Assembly (NCBI GenBank): GCA_030065825.1
Contig: JASJCY010000001.1
Coordinates: forward strand, 17,232-81,231
Direction of reading: 5' to 3'
DNA length: 64,000 bases
Origin: Nostocaceae cyanobacterium
GTDB lineage: Bacteria > Cyanobacteriota > Cyanobacteriia > Cyanobacteriales > Nostocaceae
Below are positions 63,125-64,000 of the stretch, one piece after another; within the stretch, counting starts at the first letter, position 1, and the number at the start of each line of letters is the position of its first letter. A program made the translations under genes and the position numbers. The notes under the pieces are model-generated. The model did no database searches and was not told the DNA's origin. It was given only the letters and a program-made list of their open reading frames with translations.

Positions 63125-63805
63125 TTATTCCGCATAGTTTGTTTTGGCTGAAGTAATATTAGAGAGCTGAGCGCGTACCCACTCTCGAAACTCTCGCATT
63201 CTGGCATTTTCTCCTTTTTGAGAGTTCAATTGTATGAATTTTGTTATTTCCTTCACAGGAAATGAACCGAAAGCAAAACTATTTTCTGACTCCACATAAC
63301 CCTTGTCTGTGAGCAGATTTATGATTAATTGTCCTTGTTCATATCGCCAAACTTCAGGAACTTTTAATTCAGCATAAATTGCCATTTTATCAACAGATGA
63401 ATTGCTAACATCAATTTCAATTGCTAAATCAGGTGGTGGGTCATTTTTTAAATCAATATCTAATTTATTACGTACCTTTGCTTCATTTTGAATATAAAAA
63501 CATTCATTAGCTTCTTTACCAACAGCTTTGGGTTGAAAACACCAAGTAGTAGATTTGAAACCGCGAATTTCTATGCCCATTTCTTCAGTTATAACAGTTA
63601 TTAACCTACCGAAAATCCAGGCATATGTTTCATGTTCTGGTAATGGTGTCATCAATTCCAAAGTACCCTGATAATAATTAATCCGTAGTTTTGGATGTTC
63701 AGCAAATGCTTCTAAAAGTTTCTCGTAGGTATCCCAACTGACATCATAAAGAACTATACGAGAACCTCCAGGTGGTGCTGTAGTTACTGCTAGAGTTTGA
63801 GTCAT
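63125..63805 (-). CDS. Uma2-family protein
   Basis: A Uma2/DUF820 protein. ATG at 63805 (MTQTLAVTTAPPGG) was chosen. The frame extends to 63859 through the dispersed GCAAGATATG repeat. The 226 residues carry LELMTPLPEHETYAW, the core KAVGKEANECFYIQNEAK and PPDLAIEIDVSNSSVDK, and VPEVWRYEQGQLIINLL. It lies 35 bp upstream of the TPR-CHAT gene on the same strand, so they may be co-transcribed. Function unknown. Confidence 0.88.
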   Translation of the reverse strand: MTQTLAVTTAPPGGSRIVLYDVSWDTYEKLLEAFAEHPKLRINYYQGTLELMTPLPEHETYAWIFGRLITVITEEMGIEIRGFKSTTWCFQPKAVGKEANECFYIQNEAKVRNKLDIDLKNDPPPDLAIEIDVSNSSVDKMAIYAELKVPEVWRYEQGQLIINLLTDKGYVESENSFAFGSFPVKEITKFIQLNSQKGENARMREFREWVRAQLSNITSAKTNYAE

Positions 63806-63859
63806 AATTACTAACTTCACATCTTTAGTATGTTTACTCATATCTTGCACCATTCTCAA

Positions 63860-64000
63860 CAGACCAAAAAAACCGGGTTTCTAAACGAAAAATTAAGGTT
63901 TTGAGACTGAGAGATTTGCAAGAAACCCCGGCAGTCGCTACAACGGAGGAGACCTCCGCAACGCGCTGCCTCGCTTTTTAGCCCAGGTGCAAGATGTGTG
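63860..64000. repeat. dispersed repeat matching 49.65 kb in inverse
   Basis: AAACCGGGTTTC at 63872 precedes AACCCCGGCAGTCGC, CAACGCGCTGCCTCGCTTT and CCCAGGTGCAAGATGTG. In the opposite orientation this is 49645-49745. The window ends within it. No gene. Confidence 0.75.

Overview
The window is chromosomal DNA of a filamentous, heterocyst-forming cyanobacterium. The evidence is frequent GCGATCGC (HIP1) octamers, an AT-rich repeat-littered intergenic background, cyanobacterial families (PATAN-REC regulator, RRM protein, DUF4327, Uma2, TPR-CHAT), and above all a gene block in the same order as I recall for the heterocyst envelope polysaccharide (HEP) island of Anabaena PCC 7120, which includes hepC and hepA. 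Genus cannot be settled from the sequence.

Layout. 0.7-6.9 kb: a GH3 beta-glucosidase, a glycine-zipper protein, a YciI-like protein and pheT. 7.0-12.7 kb: a mobile-element graveyard. A tnpB gene is split by a 5.1 kb insertion flanked by a 5-bp target duplication. The insertion carries a pentapeptide-repeat/periplasmic-binding fusion, an ABC-type binding lipoprotein and relics of an IS4 transposase, a pentapeptide gene and another DDE transposase. 12.7-13.3 kb: three tandem 216-bp repeats. 13.4-19.2 kb: a PatA-like regulator, then a VWA / PP2C / Ser-Thr kinase triad resembling the TerY-P phosphorylation triads.

20.3-40.5 kb: the HEP-type polysaccharide island, all on the + strand. It contains a nucleotidyltransferase (rfbF-like), FAD oxidase, epimerase, 3,5-epimerase (rfbC-like), SAF-domain dehydrogenase, five glycosyltransferases, a Wzc-like co-polymerase, the HepC sugar transferase, the HepA ABC exporter and an O-antigen-ligase/polymerase-like protein. 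Together these could make NDP-sugars, start the repeat unit on a lipid carrier, extend it, polymerise it and export it. After an unrelated minus-strand block (membrane-TPR protein, RRM protein, NHL beta-propeller), two more GT4 genes and a secreted CBM6-SGNH-RTX esterase follow (46.4-51.4 kb).

51.6-63.9 kb is mixed: a small hypothetical gene, an MscS channel, a MarR regulator with a methyltransferase, three Uma2 genes, ahcY, DUF4327 and a TPR-CHAT protein.

Intergenic DNA is unusually rich in short mobile or structured repeats: MITEs with visible target duplications, a hairpin family with compensated stems, a TA-inserting MITE with its empty site preserved next to it, palindromic GGCTGAGCC arrays, AAACCGGGTTT hairpins and heptamer repeats. 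No tRNA, rRNA or CRISPR was seen. Domain calls come from reading the sequences by eye, with no database search.
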